A stretch of DNA of 64,000 bases. Origin: Coemansia sp. RSA 487. Taxonomy: Eukaryota; Kickxellomycota; Kickxellomycetes; Kickxellales; Kickxellaceae. The stretch's first letter is position 1. The number at the start of each line of letters is the position of its first letter. Positions 51,798 to 61,582 of the stretch are shown here, in pieces. The position numbers and the translations under genes are program-made. Location: positions 1 to 64,000 of the forward strand of contig JANBRJ010000094.1 in assembly GCA_027577595.1 (NCBI GenBank), given 5' to 3'. The notes below the pieces were generated by a model, which had not been told where the DNA came from, ran no database searches, and saw nothing but the letters and a program-made list of their open reading frames with translations.

Positions 51798-52715
51798 CTA
51801 TTCTACCAACTCGCCTTCCTCAGCCAACTCGCCTTCTTCCAGATCAAGATCCATGTCCTGCACCTCATTGTCGTCTTCATCATCGTCATTCCTAGAACCG
51901 CCAGGATGGCCATTGCGAGAAGCTCTGGACGCTGCGCTATCCCTGCAATGCGCCAAGCCAGAGCCATAGCGGGCATTGTCGCCAATGCTAGATGCTCGCT
52001 GATGGCGGCTGCTTGTCCGATATTGTGTTCCAGTATTCGGTTTGTGAGAATGATGGAGCGATGGATTTGGGTAGTTGTGTGGTGATGGAACGTGCGATGG
52101 TGATGCCGAAAAGTAGAGTGGTGTGCCAGGGCGCGACTGGCGCACGCTACCCGACCCTGAAGTAGAGCCTATAGGCAGAGGAGGCAGCGCTGGGAGCCCA
52201 ATAAGAGAGCGGATCCCATTAACACGCTCGAGCTCAAGCTGCTCCAGCTCTCTAGGCGAGCTGGAGCCAAGGAGCTCACGCTCAAAGTTGGCCATTGTTG
52301 CCTTCTGCGCTGCCAGATCAATTGCGGAGTCGTCTATTTCTTGCAGTTTTGATTTGAGCTGTTCGCGATACTGGTTTGCCATCCTCTCCTCCCTGGCCAA
52401 GCGCTCCTGCCTGCTTTTAGTTTCCTCAGTGCTTGCAGAGCCACTGGCTCCAGGGGTAGATGGCTGCTGTGCATCCCGATTGGCACGCCCAAGAACCTGC
52501 TTTTCCTTATCCTTCAGATCTTGCAGATGCGACAGAATATCGGTCGTAGACTGCGATGCGCTGTTCTGCCTGCTGCTGCTTTCGTCGCGCAATGTTGACA
52601 AAGAACGCCGGGTATCCGCGCTCTGAAATGCCACGGCAGTGGTTCCTCCAGCTGTGCCGCGTTCGGCGGCGGATGCTCCAGCACCAAGCGCACGCTGCTT
52701 AAGAATGCGCACCAT
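51798..52715 (-). CDS. Unrecognised coiled-coil protein with acidic C-terminus
   Basis: I take the ATG at 52715 (305 residues). An open frame continues to an ATG at 52805, but that stretch contains a perfect TACTAAT branch site (52785-52779) and an acceptor TTAG at 52743-52742. Its hydrophobic N-terminus is therefore probably intron sequence rather than a membrane anchor. The body has two helical, Glu/Lys-rich segments (LSHLQDLKDKEKQVLG; then EERMANQYREQLKSKLQEID and NFERELL). It continues with ELEQLELERVNGIRSLIGLPALPP, a Ser/His/Pro-rich linker, and a tail DMDLDLEEGELAEEGEL. The acidic EEGEL tail is seen in some nuclear RNA-processing proteins, but I do not recognise the family. The 5' exon, if any, is unresolved. 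Confidence 0.6.
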   Translation of the reverse strand: MVRILKQRALGAGASAAERGTAGGTTAVAFQSADTRRSLSTLRDESSSRQNSASQSTTDILSHLQDLKDKEKQVLGRANRDAQQPSTPGASGSASTEETKSRQERLAREERMANQYREQLKSKLQEIDDSAIDLAAQKATMANFERELLGSSSPRELEQLELERVNGIRSLIGLPALPPLPIGSTSGSGSVRQSRPGTPLYFSASPSHVPSPHNYPNPSLHHSHKPNTGTQYRTSSRHQRASSIGDNARYGSGLAHCRDSAASRASRNGHPGGSRNDDDEDDNEVQDMDLDLEEGELAEEGELVE

Positions 52716-53780
52716 TGCACGTTTCAGAGCTACATTTACAGCTAAGCATATAGAAGCGGCCAGAGGGGACAACAACAAATTAGTAATTACATAAATAAAA
52801 TACATTCATCTAGAATCTGGCCCGACAGTGGTTTCTGCTAGATAAATGATTAGCATACACAAAGCGGTATTTCAGTTTGAGTATCCTTGCACAGCTATAT
52901 GAAAAAAAACAAACACTCTCCTACCTCTTCTCTCGTCTCCATTCTATATATTTTTCTGCAGCGCTGACACTGGTCCACATTTTGCGAGCAGCTCCTCATT
53001 ACTTTGGTCAAACCAGCAGGCACGCACATTTGTGACTCTAAGGAACCTTGCATGTAACAGTCCTTTGTTAATAAAAATATTTACTATTTGGAGTGTTGTG
53101 CGGAAGTGCGTGTGTAAACATATGTGGCATTGGAATAATACCAACGAGAAAACTCCAAAGCAAAATAAAGTCGGACAAGGAAAAAAAAGCGATATAGTAC
53201 ATTCGCGCTAAAGTCGGAGGACAAGGAAACACGGATACGATGTTAAAGCCCGCTCAGGATCCACGAGCAGCTTGCATGAGCACAAAGGCCAATTGCTATT
53301 GTCATAGTTGTATTACCTGTAGTTCATGCACACCGTTTTTAGCTAGAAACGACGAGTGGCAAGCTCACCCAAAGATAAGCAATGGTGAATATGAGGGAGA
53401 AAAAAGATTCGGGTTGCTGCAACTGCTTTGTGACATTTGGAAGTGGGATCGGTTTGGCACTTTGTTCAATCGCCTTCATCCGTAATCTCGCCAATGCTCT
53501 CTTGGGATGTGCTGACAATTTGTTTTAAAAGCTGCCGACGTATGCGACTTGCATGACATACAAAAGAATGAACGAGAGATAACGGTACATCCATATATAC
53601 TTCAAGTCACATCAAATGCGCCGGTTGCTGGTTTGAAAAGAGAAAAAAAGAGGATCATAGGCTGTCAGGAGGGAAAAGGAGGAGGAGAGCTTGCGGCACA
53701 GGTATTGCCACAGAAGATCACAGGTAGAAGGAGCGAGAGAACAAAAGAGAGGAGCCAAATCATCACACACAAACACAGTC
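52716..53780. other. Spacer with unresolved 5' region of the coiled-coil gene and BET 3' flank
   Basis: This stretch holds the suspected intron and upstream leader of the coiled-coil gene (donor-like GAGAAGAG/GTAGGA at 52925/52924). It then holds AT-rich sequence and the BET 3' flank. A plus frame (53240-53485) is Cys-rich but unrecognised and I do not call it a gene. Confidence 0.35.
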
Positions 53781-56263
53781 TTAGTCAGAATTGTCACCTG
53801 AGTCTTCAGAATCCGAGGATCCACTTTCCCCGCTTGAGCTCGAGTCCATGTCAGCTCCTTTGTTGCGACCTGCTTTCCCTACATTAAATCAAGCGCAGCA
53901 AACAACAACATATTATTAGCCAGAGAATCAACCGCATCATTTCATACGCACACGCGCACCTTTGATAGCGACTTTCGCATAGTATGGTAAGGTGAATAGT
54001 AGATATACATACCTTGATTGCGCGACTTTGACGAATCTAGGCGTCTAAGTTTTTCATCTAGCTGGCTCATCCGCTGTTGATCGGCCGCATCGGGGGTTTG
54101 GAATACAGAAGGCTGTGAAGGGTCGGCGGCCCCCGATCTTTCTGCCTTTCTAGCTGCATTCTGGGCATTGTTGCGCTGGATCGCCTCGCTTGCAGCTTCC
54201 TCACGATCGAGAACAGCGTACTCATAGAGCTTGCGGAGTGTAAAGTAGTCGAGGGCGTCAATGTCAAGCTCAATCTCCTCCTCATCTTCGTTGAGGTCTG
54301 GATATGCCGATTTGATAATCATAAGGGCAACACGCGAGCGATTAAGGTCGAGATCTCCGATATGCCCACTGAGTGCGCGCTTTTGCTCAAGCGTAAGCTC
54401 AAGAGACTCGATGCTTCCGCGGCGACGGCGGCCACGCCCACGTCCTGCTCCATAGCCGCCTGCATCAGCGTCGTCTCGCTGCACAGATACCGTAGCAGCA
54501 GCAGCAGCACCGCCGCGCGAACCACGCCCACGACCGCGTCCGCGACCACGTCCTCTGCCGCTCGGTTGCGGAACCGGCGGAGCCAGAGCTGGCGATGCAG
54601 GCGCATAGGCTGGCGATGCCACAGATCCACCCATCGAGTGATAATGCGGCGATCCAACCGATGCAGCCAATGGAGGTGGCGAGTACGTGCCAGAATGCAC
54701 AGAGCCCATGCTTGGGCGGCGGACGGAGCTGTGTCTGCGGCCAGTGCTCTCGCCACGTCTAAGCTCTTCAAGCTGGCGTGCCATGCTCTGGACTTTCATT
54801 TCGAGATCGCGGATCTCATCGGTATGCGAGGCCTGGCTGTGTGCGTCAACGTCGATGTCTTCATCCGCGCCATAGACGTGCTTGTCAAACTCGGTCTCGG
54901 CACCGACTGGCGGCGAGTGGGCGATTGCTGCGCCTCCAGATAGAGGCATTGGGGACTGGCTTGAGCGTGGCATTGGGATCTCGGACCACTTTGAGTCGAA
55001 CTGGGCCTCTAGCGCACGACCCGCCTCATGAACCGGATGTCCCGGCGGATTGTAGCCGTAGCAATTACGGAACATCAAGCGGACGTCAGCTTCAAACTCG
55101 AGGGGACTAGAGTACAGCTCGTTCTCCAGCTTGGACTTTATAGTCGATAGATCCATCGGGTCTTTGATGACATTAAAGTAGTCGGGACAGTTCATGGCTA
55201 TCGGGTCGACTGGCTCGAGAAAGGGATAAGCAATGTTGAAGTTTGACTTTTTCATAAAGTCCTTGACAATGTTGAGGCAGAACTTCATCTGAGGGTCCGA
55301 CGTTCTTGATTTTTTCCGCTGCATTCCTGGAAGATCGCGGCTTGGTGGCGGATGCGCTTCGCGCTTTGGACGCGTTGCCGAGGTTGGAGTGCGGTCTCTT
55401 GTTTCGGATGATCGCCGGTTATATTCGGCCAACGCAGTATCGATTCCACTGGGCATCTTCTTTAACTGGCTCTCGACCACCGTCTCGAGGTTTCCAGCCA
55501 TTATTCCTACAACGGATTCGCGTCCGTTGTACATGTAGCAGTTGTTGACCATTAGCCGAAGGTCGTCAATAAACCCCTGTGTGTCTGTGTACATTTTGGA
55601 CTTTAGCTTGGTTTCGATCGTGCCAAGATCGATTGGGTTCTTGACAATTGTTGGATAGTCGGGGATGTTGAGTGCCACAATGTCAACGGGCTTGAGGAAC
55701 GGACCTGCATCACGATGCTTTTTAAGCGAGCGGACCATGGCCATGCAGTATTTGTGCTGTTCCTTCGTCATAATACACAGAGGCTGCAGAGACGCACTGG
55801 GCGATGTGCCGGAAATTTGTACGGGTTGTGGCTGAGCGACCAAAGTGTCGGCAGTGCTGACTGCCTGTTGCGCTATAGGAGGCTGAGCAATGTGCGCATC
55901 TTCTGGTAGCTGTGGCGATGACTTACGCATCCGTTTTGGCAGCGGTTCGTCGCTGTGCTCTTCGGGCTTTATTTCTTCAGACACATGATTCCCATTGGGC
56001 TTTGATTCCATGCTGGGTTGCTCATGCGCAGATCCGTTTTCTAGACTGTGCTGGGGATTCTGCTCAGGATTCTGTGTTAAAGATACGTCCATCGGCTCGG
56101 GCAGCGACACCACCCCCTGCGTTGAGATAAGTGCACTGTCTTGGGTGGTGTTGCTGATAGTAGCACCAGCTATTCCAAGCGCAACCGCTGTTATTTTTTC
56201 TGGAGTAGGAATATTGACACCTACAAGTGATCGCTCCGTGTTTTGGCCATCGCTCGCCATCAT
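53781..56263 (-). CDS. BDF1: BET-family double bromodomain protein (Bdf1-like)
   Basis: Two exons: 56263-54013 and 53878-53781, phase 1, donor GTATGT, acceptor TGTAG; 782 residues. Exon 2 supplies an acidic Ser/Asp tail (SGSSDSEDSGDNSD) typical of BET C-termini; reading on from exon 1 gives an artefact instead. Bromodomain 1 is at about 165-270 with FLKPVDIVALNIPDY, IVKNPIDLGTI and acetyl-lysine Asn246 (NCYMYN). Bromodomain 2 is at about 322-425 with FLEPVDPIAMNCPDYF and Asn405 (NCYGYNPPGH). A Gly/Arg-rich stretch (GRGRGRGRGR) precedes the NET/ET domain at about 625-705 (LTLEQKRALSGHIGDLD, EIELDIDALDYFTLRKLYEY). It reads acetylated histone H4 and supports TFIID-dependent transcription in the nucleus. 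Confidence 0.96.
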
Positions 56264-57590
56264 GCCAAACTTTCAATCGATGTCTAAATTATCCGTGCTT
56301 TTTTGTGTGTGCAAACAGTAGTAAATGACGACTATAGCCCCATATAGAATGACAGAATGAAATGGGTAGTTTGCAAAAAAAAGTATATTAAACAAAGAAC
56401 AAGTTAATAAAACAGCATCTACAGCCTGAAGCAGTTGAAAACAAGAACGCTTGGTGGGGATTTACAGGTATGCATGTTGCATGTAGTTAAAGTATATGGA
56501 GCTGGTAACAGAATAAGAGCGGAGAAAGGTCAAAAAAGCATGGTCAAATGAAAACTCCTATATTAAAAGTACTGCTGAAAATCCCCCACACACATACATG
56601 CGTACTATATAAAGTAAAATGTTAGAGTGACAAAAAAAAAGAAGCGCAGGCTTTGTTATGGTGTATATCGGAGCTGTAAAAGCAAACTTACCGCCAAGCA
56701 CTAAGTATAGTAGGTAATAGCAACCTTAGTGTGAAATTTGCAGAACACGGGCTCTTTATTTATTTGCTACGTGTGTGAAAAGCGTGGAAGCAACTATTAT
56801 GAATGCCGAGATACACACGTAGACAGATACGAAAGACAAATGGCTTAAAAGAGCACCAACCAATCAAATGCGAAAATAAACAAAAAAAACAAAAAAACAA
56901 AAACAGACACAGAAGGAATGAAGAAGCCTGGTGGAATAATTTTCTTCTGGCGGAAATGCAGTTCCACTTAAAATCACGCGTACCCAGAAAAATCTCACAA
57001 GAAAGGTATGGGGACAGAAAAAGTCAGGTGACAACGAATAACAGGGAAAGGCAGAAAGCAACAAGTGGGGAGAGCTAAAAAATAAGGCCAATAGCAAGAA
57101 GTGGGTGGATTGGAAAAAATGGAAGCAGAAAAAAACATGACAGAGGTTGCGGTCTGTCTGCCTTTTGTTTGTTTGGAAGTGAATTACAAGCCTCTTTCAA
57201 TGTTAACAAAAAATTTTAGTGGCCCAGTGTCAACCTTTGAAAGAGAAAAGTTTTGTGTTGTCCCCGATTTCCCTCCTTTTCTTCCGCGCGCATTTTTGAC
57301 GCGAAACTTCCTTTCAGTTGCTATTTTTTTTTCGCCTGCATCCCCCAATCTGAGCCTACCACAAAACGCTCTGATTGGCTAGCCACGCGCCATGCTCATT
57401 ACCACAACTGGCGTATGCTGATTGGTGGGGAGCTGCTCAGCTGTAAATCTCTGGTTTGTCCGTGATCAGCTGCACCGCTCAAATTAAATCCATGGCCATA
57501 TGTTTGTGTATGCTGCTCTCGTTCATTTTTCATCGCCAACATAACCAATTCTTTAATTTTATATACACTTTTTTGCTTGTAACATTCGCA
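56264..57590. promoter_or_regulatory. Divergent region BDF1 / U2AF1
   Basis: 1.33 kb between outward starts. It is AT-rich with several A-runs (56630-56640, 56877-56905). Near U2AF1 lie two inverted CCAAT boxes 47 bp apart (listed separately). No coding content was supported. Confidence 0.5.
57374..57425 (+). promoter_or_regulatory. Pair of inverted CCAAT boxes upstream of U2AF1
   Basis: CTGATTGG occurs at 57371-57378 and GCTGATTGG at 57417-57425. Both carry ATTGG, the reverse of CCAAT with the preferred flanking GCTGATTGG, and lie 166-217 bp before the U2AF1 ATG. The HAP/NF-Y complex binds this motif. Confidence 0.45.
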
Positions 57591-58277
57591 ATGGCTGAAC
57601 ATTTAGCATCAATCTTCGGCACAGAGAAGGACAAAGTCCATTGCTCGTTTTACCACAAAATTGGCTCCTGCCGCCACGGTGATCGCTGCTCTCGGCGACA
57701 TGTAAAGCCAACATACTCGCAGACAGTCCTGGTTTCGAATATGTACAAAAACCCATCACTCAAGCCGGATTGCACGCTAATGGACGAGGAGATTCAGCGC
57801 GACTTTGAGGACTTTTACGAGGACATGTTTTTGGAGCTGGCAAAGTACGGTGAGATCGAGGAGCTCAAAATATGCGACAACGTCGGCGACCATCTTCTGG
57901 GCAATGTGTATGTCAAGTTTCACCGTGAAGACGACGCACAGAAGGCTGTAGACTCACTCAATAACCGCTACTACGGCGGGCTGCCTGTATGGGCGGAGCT
58001 CTCGCCAGTAACAGACTTTCGCGAGGCGTGCTGTCGGCAGTACGACACCAGCGAGTGCAACCGTGGCGGGTACTGCAACTTTATGCACATTCGAAAGCCG
58101 GCGCGCTCCCTTGTGCGCGGGTTGTTTGATGGCCAGGATCTGACAGTCCAGGAGATGCGCCGCGTGGAACGGGAAAAGCGTCGGCGCAAAGAACATGCGG
58201 AGCGGTCGCCATCCAGATTGCGTACGCCGTCGCCTCGAAGCCCTGCGCGCCACAGGTCGAGAAGCCCAGTCTACTAG
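57591..58277 (+). CDS. U2AF1: U2AF small subunit (U2AF35), 3' splice-site recognition
   Basis: The protein has 228 residues from the ATG at 57591 ([20 protein letters not shown], same start as human). Zinc finger 1 uses C18, C27, C33 and H37 and keeps Ser34. The UHM-type RRM follows at about 43-143 ([44 protein letters not shown]), where the human R-x-F motif reads R-Y-Y. Zinc finger 2 (C148 or C149, C156, C162, H166) lies in [16 protein letters not shown]. The tail is a short RS domain ([20 protein letters not shown]). U2AF35 binds the AG of the 3' splice site with U2AF65. Its presence agrees with the regular introns in this window; budding yeast lacks it. Confidence 0.97.
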   Translation: MAEHLASIFGTEKDKVHCSFYHKIGSCRHGDRCSRRHVKPTYSQTVLVSNMYKNPSLKPDCTLMDEEIQRDFEDFYEDMFLELAKYGEIEELKICDNVGDHLLGNVYVKFHREDDAQKAVDSLNNRYYGGLPVWAELSPVTDFREACCRQYDTSECNRGGYCNFMHIRKPARSLVRGLFDGQDLTVQEMRRVEREKRRRKEHAERSPSRLRTPSPRSPARHRSRSPVY

Positions 58278-58796
58278 CCACCCCTCCGATGAGTATTCAT
58301 TTCAATGTCTAACTGCTTACGACTCCACTGCGCCTTTAGGTGTGTTCCTGATCTAACCCGATGGGAGCGATACTTTACCGCGGTCTTATTCTATAATGCT
58401 TATTTATATATTTAGTTTGGTTCATGTATCTGCTTCTGTTGCGGACTCTGTTGGTTGACTTGTAGGTGGTGAGTTCGATGGAGAAACACCCGCCATCTAG
58501 TAGAGCCCGTGCTGTCGTATCAGGAGAAGGAGGACCTTTGGTAAGATTTTGCACCCTTGTCTTTTTGTTTTTGTTTTTGTTTTTTTCGTTCTCAGTTTGA
58601 TTCAATGGCGCAAAAGGACAGCCAGTCTAGCTGCAAAATAAATTAGTGCCATGATTTAGTTTATTGCATCAGTATCGCTGTTGGGCGGTGAGGAAATATT
58701 TGAATATGAACTGCGGAAGTGATGTATTTACTGGTTACGACTGGCGCTGTATTGCTAGCAGTCGAAGTGAGTAGCACGAGAAAATGGATCTCACTA
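58278..58796. other. Convergent spacer U2AF1 / PAM2-CCCH gene
   Basis: 519 bp of 3' flanking DNA for two convergent genes. It holds a TTTTTG run at 58561-58586. No coding content was recognised. Confidence 0.45.
58561..58586. repeat. (TTTTTG)n tract
   Basis: Three TTTTTG units followed by a T-run in the 3' flank between convergent genes; a possible aid to 3'-end formation. Confidence 0.7.
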
Positions 58797-60539
58797 CTAT
58801 GTGACAAAGGCCTCCAAGTTGTTGTAGCGGATCAGCTCGTTGTTCTTACGCTTGGATCGACGACCGTTTCCACGGGTGACGACGGCATTGATCTTGTTCA
58901 TGTCACTTGGATGGATGTATATGCAGCTGGTGCCAAACGCACAGTTCGGATGCATACGGCACGTCTGCGACGGGTGCGTGTACTTGCAGTTCTTGTTGCT
59001 GCAGCTCGGCCAGAATCTGCATCGCCGATTTGCCACCGTGGTGGCTGTCGTTTGTCCGCCAGATGGCTCATCTGGCGTATCCTGAGCCTGCGAAGCGCCG
59101 CCAGTCAGCCTGCTATCCTCTACTGTTGCGTTGGTGCCGTTTCCGTCGCCTGCTGGGCCCTGGCCACTGCTAACATTAGCATATTTGGACGGATTGAGGC
59201 TGGCAGCGGTCTGCTGCATGCGCATTGTGGGCACAAACGCCTTGGCCTGCACGTTCAGCGTCGAGCTTCGTGGCCGACCAATAGCAGAGGCTGGGGCTGA
59301 AGTAGCGTCACTGTTTTTGTTCCTGCCGATGCCGTTGCTGCAGGTGGTAGCTGAACGATCGCGCCGCTCGACGCTTGGGGCACCCAGATCATGTACAGCA
59401 GTGCCGTTGGGCGTTCTGCTGGGAACATGTGGCGACGGCACTGCCTCTGACACCGGCTCGCTTTCATCGATGTGTCTGTCCGAGTATCCATCGGTCTCAG
59501 CGTTCGTGTCTTCATTATTTGGTTCAACTCTATTCTTGGTGTCATTTTCCGAGTCACCAGGCTCAGCCAAAGAACACGATTCGCCGCTGATGCCATCACA
59601 TGGCGAAACAGCCAGCGATTCCCTGTTTTTGCGTACATAATCCTCCTCTTCATCGCCACTGCCGCTGCTCTCAGAAGCTGAGGATTCGGAGCCACTAGCC
59701 GTCGACTCGATTCCAGAGTCTGAGGAATCGCTTTGCACCACAGCCACAGCGTTTTCGGCGGGATCAAAGGACAACCCGCCAGACTGCGTCAACGATTCAG
59801 AGACCTGGTGACCAACATAATTTGGTTGCTCGATAAAGGACCTTGCGAACTCGTTGGCATTGTCGGCGTAGCGTGTCCGGATGGCCGATTCGCTCAGTAG
59901 TGGCTGGGTCTCGTCGTCAATTGTGCTGGTTTGTGCTGCAGCTGGGGCATCATGCGTCGCAACTGCAGCTTCTTCGTTGCCGTCTATGTAGCCCAAGCAG
60001 AATGACCTTTATTTATCACTCCAAACAAGAGGAGGATCATACAGGCGATTTGGCATGTTTAGTGATAATTTGCTGTTGTTGGTGTGCAAGTATAGAAAGC
60101 ATATGCATGCACGTGTTAACAGAAAACGAGTGGACAAGAGGAAGGCTCCACTTGTGTGGAATTCAAGTGTGCTTGAGAAGTGTAGTTTGATTGTGGATGT
60201 TGCTTATTCGTGTGGCTGTGCAAGAAGGAAAGAAAAGCACTGCGAGAAGTAGCACATGGAAGCGGCTTTGTCTTTTTTTCATCTTCAGCCAAATCATGAT
60301 GCATATGCCATGACAAAAGAAAGGAGAGAAAGAAAAGATGGTCCTCTCATTGAATCGATAAGAAGGGTGTATGGAAAAGGAGACAGCAGTGGAAACTTAC
60401 CGTGTGTGGTTTTTGCTTGTCTCTGACGAGTGCGGCTGCGGCTGCGGCAGCCCAGGGCGATTATCGTTACGATGGTGGTAGCTAGACACAGCACACCGAC
60501 ACATACGCCCAAGACAATGCCAGGCGGGTATCGGTCCAT
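58797..60539 (-). CDS. Membrane-anchored protein with PAM2 motif and two CCCH zinc fingers
   Basis: Two exons: 60539-60401 and 59983-58797, donor GTAAGT, acceptor CATAG, phase 1; 441 residues. Exon 2 has no usable ATG in frame before the PAM2 motif and is closed by a stop upstream, so exon 1 is needed. Residues 8-30 are one strong transmembrane helix, preceded by only seven residues and followed by RSRSRTRQRQ. Most of the protein should therefore face the cytosol. A conserved-looking block (QPLLSESAIRTRY, FIEQPNYVGHQVSE) follows, then an acidic Ser-rich region. At about 287-298 STLNVQAKAFVP fits the PAM2 consensus LNxxAxxFxP, which binds the MLLE domain of poly(A)-binding protein. Two Nab2/ZC3H14-like CCCH fingers follow at 368-383 (C-x5-C-x4-C-x3-H) and 388-404 (C-x5-C-x5-C-x3-H), then a basic tail. 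Likely role: tethering polyadenylated mRNA to a membrane (inference). Confidence 0.75.
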
Positions 60540-61582
60540 GTTGCAGAGCGTTGTTCAGAGCTAGCGAAAGGAAGCAGGCCCGGGTGCTGGTAATGTCAGA
60601 GCGTAGATGGAAAAATAAACGTATGGAATCGAACGTCAAGTGTGTAAGAAGGTTTTGCTTGTCGTTCTAGAAGTGTGCTTGCATGGGAAAACGACCAGCA
60701 GAATAGAGTAGAAAAGGGGGCGTTGCGAAGAAGAGAAATAGGAATGATGGCGGAAGGAGAAGGAAGACGTATTTAAAATAGACACAAGTGTTCCAAGGAA
60801 GCGGGATAGAACAAGGTGACTGCAAGAGAAGAAAGAGGAAAAGAGAGAGGGAGTGAAAAGACGTTAAAGAAAAAACGAACAAATAGCTGTTGCACCCAAG
60901 AAAGAGAAGAAAGGGCTTTTTTCATGGCAAGGCTGAAGCCCAGAGAAAACCCGCGAGAGAGCGGCGCAGCTGGCCTGCAGCTTTTTTTTGGACCAGATCG
61001 TCATCGCCGGTCGTCGTCAATCACAAATGAAGGGGAGGCTTCCAACTCAGCCTTTAGCAAAAATTGGTTTTTTGTATCTCCTTTCTATTTGGTTCGTGCT
61101 CTTAACACACCGCTTTTTCTGACACTGCAGTCCTTACTTTCCCTTGGACTGCAACTGTGTATTTCAGATGTGCCCGATGAGCCAGCCATACAACATGTTG
61201 CCTTCCGGCTTTGCAAAAGACAGGAGCATTGGATATGTGACTCTTCGCAGAATCGTGTCAAAAAGGAAGACACATTCATTCATCTGTTGAAGCTTAATAG
61301 GGCTGGATCTACTCAGACCATATTATCATTTTAAAAAGAAATCTGTGGCATGTGCAAGATTTTCAAAATATACAAACCTGGACTGGGAGTTCGTAAGCCT
61401 GCTCTTTATTTTACTGCACAACAGTAGCAACAGTCCATTATTGACAGATTGCATTTGGTGTGGTGTTTTTGACTTGCGCACAGAACACCTTGTGGATTCT
61501 CGATCCTTGATGAAAACACCTTCAGACACATGCACCAAAGTAAAGATGGTTTAAAAATAAAACAGAGAATAGAGACCGGACA
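60540..61582. other. Spacer: 5' region of PAM2-CCCH gene and RFC1 3' flank
   Basis: 1.04 kb. The part next to 60540 is purine-rich on the plus strand, that is pyrimidine-rich leader for the minus-strand gene. A 172-codon plus frame (60816-61334) starts with GTG and shows no family features, so it is not called. Confidence 0.5.

Noticed and set aside
57456-57590. Upstream extension of the U2AF1 frame
   Set aside because: The conserved family start [10 protein letters not shown] lies at 57591; the extension is hydrophobic leader translation.
60816-61334. 172-codon open frame on the plus strand
   Set aside because: It starts with GTG and has no domain-like pattern; it lies in the leader/3' flank between two minus-strand genes.
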